Positions 43,172-44,304 of a stretch of 44,304 nt of DNA are shown here, piece by piece. This DNA comes from Spirochaetales bacterium (lineage in GTDB: Bacteria > Spirochaetota > Spirochaetia > JAFGDJ01). A program made the translations under genes and the position numbers. The DNA is taken from assembly GCA_016932135.1 (NCBI GenBank), contig JAFGDJ010000159.1:1-44304 (forward strand), written 5' to 3'. Each line of letters starts with the position of its first letter. Within the stretch, counting starts at the first letter, position 1. Below the pieces are notes generated by a model. That model searched no databases, was not told where the DNA came from, and saw nothing but the letters and a program-made list of their open reading frames with translations.

Positions 43172-44304
43172 ATGTACCGGCGCATTCTGGATCTCCCCGC
43201 ACTTGCAGAAAAAAAATCCTTCTTTCTCTTTGGACCCCGGAGTACCGGAAAAACAACGCTTCTGAAGGCTCAATTCCCCGGCAGGCCGATTATCAACCTT
43301 CTGACAAGCTCTACATACCTGCCCCTGGCTGCTAATCCTTCACTGATCTCCGACATGGTAAGGGAACAGGGCACATCCGGTGCGGTGGTTATAGTAGATG
43401 AAATACAGAAAATCCCGCAGCTGCTTGATGAAGTGCATAGCCTCATCGAATCCACCGGCGCGCATTTTGTGCTTACCGGGTCCAGCGCCCGCAAGCTGAA
43501 GCACAGCGGTGTTAATCTTCTCGGCGGCCGGGCTTGGCAGGCAAACCTGTTCCCCCTGGTGTCGGCGGAAATACCTGATTTCGATATCCTGCGGTACCTG
43601 CGCTATGGCGGCTTACCCCAGGTCTATGCCGGAGAATACCCCGAAGAAGAATTGGCCGCTTATGTGGACTTATACCTGAAGGAAGAAATCCAGGCGGAAG
43701 CCCTGGTTCAGAATCTGGTACAGTTCTCACGTTTTCTGAAAACTGCCTGTTTATCCAACGCGGAGCAGATAAACTACACCAACCTGGCAAACGACACCGG
43801 TATCCCGGCTACCACCGTCCGGGGATATTTTGATATTCTTGCTGATACCTTTACCGGTTTTCTTCTGGAAAGCAGAAAGGATATTTCCAAACGGAAAGCC
43901 GTAGCAACGCCGAAGTTTTACTTTTTTGACACCGGGGTGGTTCATTTTCTCCGGGGGAATATACCTCTTCAGGAGACAAGCAGTGAGTTCGGCAAAGCCT
44001 TTGAACAGTTTATCGCCATGGAACTGCGTGCCTGGATATCCTACCGAAGGGACCGCCGCTCTCTCTGTTACTGGCGGACCCGTACCGGCCTGGAGGTCGA
44101 TTTCATTGTGGGTGACGATCTGGCTGTTGAAGTAAAAGCTACCCGTTCGGTCCAGGACCGTCACCTGAAGGGGCTCAGGGCGTTGAAAGACGAGGGGGTT
44201 GTTCCCCGGCTGGTTATGGTTTCCTTCGATCCGGGAAACCGGGAGACTGTCGACGGCATCCGTATTCTCCACTGGTCGAGGTTCCTGGAATTACTGTGGC
44301 AGGG
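43172..44304 (+). CDS. AAA ATPase with DUF4143 domain (3' end outside window)
   Basis: The frame is open from ATG 43172 to the right edge (377 complete codons, no stop). It begins YRRILDLPALAEKKSFFLFGPRSTGKTTLL, with Walker A at 21-29. Walker B VVIVDEIQ has Asp76 and Glu77, and VLTGSSARKL is the sensor. It belongs to the AAA_14 plus DUF4143 family of widespread archaeal and bacterial ATPases. The C-terminal part has a nuclease-like arrangement: Asp310 in LEVDFIV, then Glu320 and Lys322 in VEVKAT. These residues resemble the PD-(D/E)xK core. Members are often mobile and sometimes toxin-linked; function is not established. Confidence 0.85.
   Translation, partial: MYRRILDLPALAEKKSFFLFGPRSTGKTTLLKAQFPGRPIINLLTSSTYLPLAANPSLISDMVREQGTSGAVVIVDEIQKIPQLLDEVHSLIESTGAHFVLTGSSARKLKHSGVNLLGGRAWQANLFPLVSAEIPDFDILRYLRYGGLPQVYAGEYPEEELAAYVDLYLKEEIQAEALVQNLVQFSRFLKTACLSNAEQINYTNLANDTGIPATTVRGYFDILADTFTGFLLESRKDISKRKAVATPKFYFFDTGVVHFLRGNIPLQETSSEFGKAFEQFIAMELRAWISYRRDRRSLCYWRTRTGLEVDFIVGDDLAVEVKATRSVQDRHLKGLRALKDEGVVPRLVMVSFDPGNRETVDGIRILHWSRFLELLWQ

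Noticed and set aside
1-44304. CRISPR arrays, tRNA, rRNA, insertion sequences or phage genes.
   Set aside because: Scanned by eye on both strands; no regular spaced repeats, cloverleaf-like sequences, transposases or phage structural genes were found. Divergent or small RNA genes could be missed.

Overview
The window looks like a chromosomal segment of a free-living, metabolically versatile bacterium, most plausibly a spirochaete (Spirochaetota). This is an inference. It rests on the many lipoproteins with relaxed lipoboxes (LFSC, YSSC, LTAC, LSAC), a membrane-bound 7TMR-DISM/LuxR regulator, two diguanylate cyclases, and a nucleotide-transporter-like/HEAT/cyclic-nucleotide-binding protein. 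No rRNA, tRNA, insertion sequence or CRISPR array was seen.

Region 1 (1-8763, + strand, visibly lower GC than the next block) is one long carbohydrate or polyol catabolic operon. It holds the end of an amidohydrolase, a fucose-isomerase-like protein, a DUF4432 mutarotase-like protein, an FGGY kinase, a class II aldolase, a mannitol-1-phosphate-dehydrogenase-like enzyme, a SorE/YdjJ-like zinc dehydrogenase and an MFS transporter. Together these could import, isomerise or oxidise, phosphorylate and cleave an unidentified sugar. Region 2 (8892-16368, + strand, GC-rich) is an AraC/GyrI-like regulator with its own promoter, followed by a complete dipeptide/oligopeptide-type ABC importer (binding protein, two permeases, two ATPases). 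A nitrilase-superfamily amidase is inserted between the permease and ATPase genes. Region 3 (16424-19753) holds a GT4-type glycosyltransferase and a phytoene-desaturase-like FAD oxidoreductase with a C-terminal GltD-type iron-sulfur domain.

Region 4 (19771-28813) is mostly on the - strand: a membrane PAS-GGDEF cyclase, then an apparent operon of lipoprotein carboxylesterase, PEGA-like lipoprotein, tandem GNAT protein and uridine kinase. A REC-REC-GGDEF protein (+) and a second, paralogous lipoprotein carboxylesterase follow. Region 5 (28958-31346) is a compact Cd/Zn/Pb resistance unit: a CadC-type ArsR repressor with its operator, and a P1B ATPase. Region 6 (31462-33530, -) is a surface-type lipoprotein with FN3-like and seven propeller-type repeats, split by a frameshift.

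Region 7 (33675-44304) holds a GNAT-like protein, a Phd/PIN toxin-antitoxin pair, a truncated PIN remnant, a two-gene operon coupling an NTT-like transporter/HEAT/cNMP protein to a dual-cNMP patatin lipase, a membrane LuxR regulator with an upstream mini-ORF, and a truncated AAA/DUF4143 ATPase. A recurrent feature is a -10 box lying only 6-10 nt before the start codon with no Shine-Dalgarno sequence (genes at 8931, 25850, 33710, 35493 and 43172). This predicts leaderless or nearly leaderless mRNAs for regulators, signalling proteins and accessory genes, while operon-internal metabolic genes carry good ribosome binding sites.
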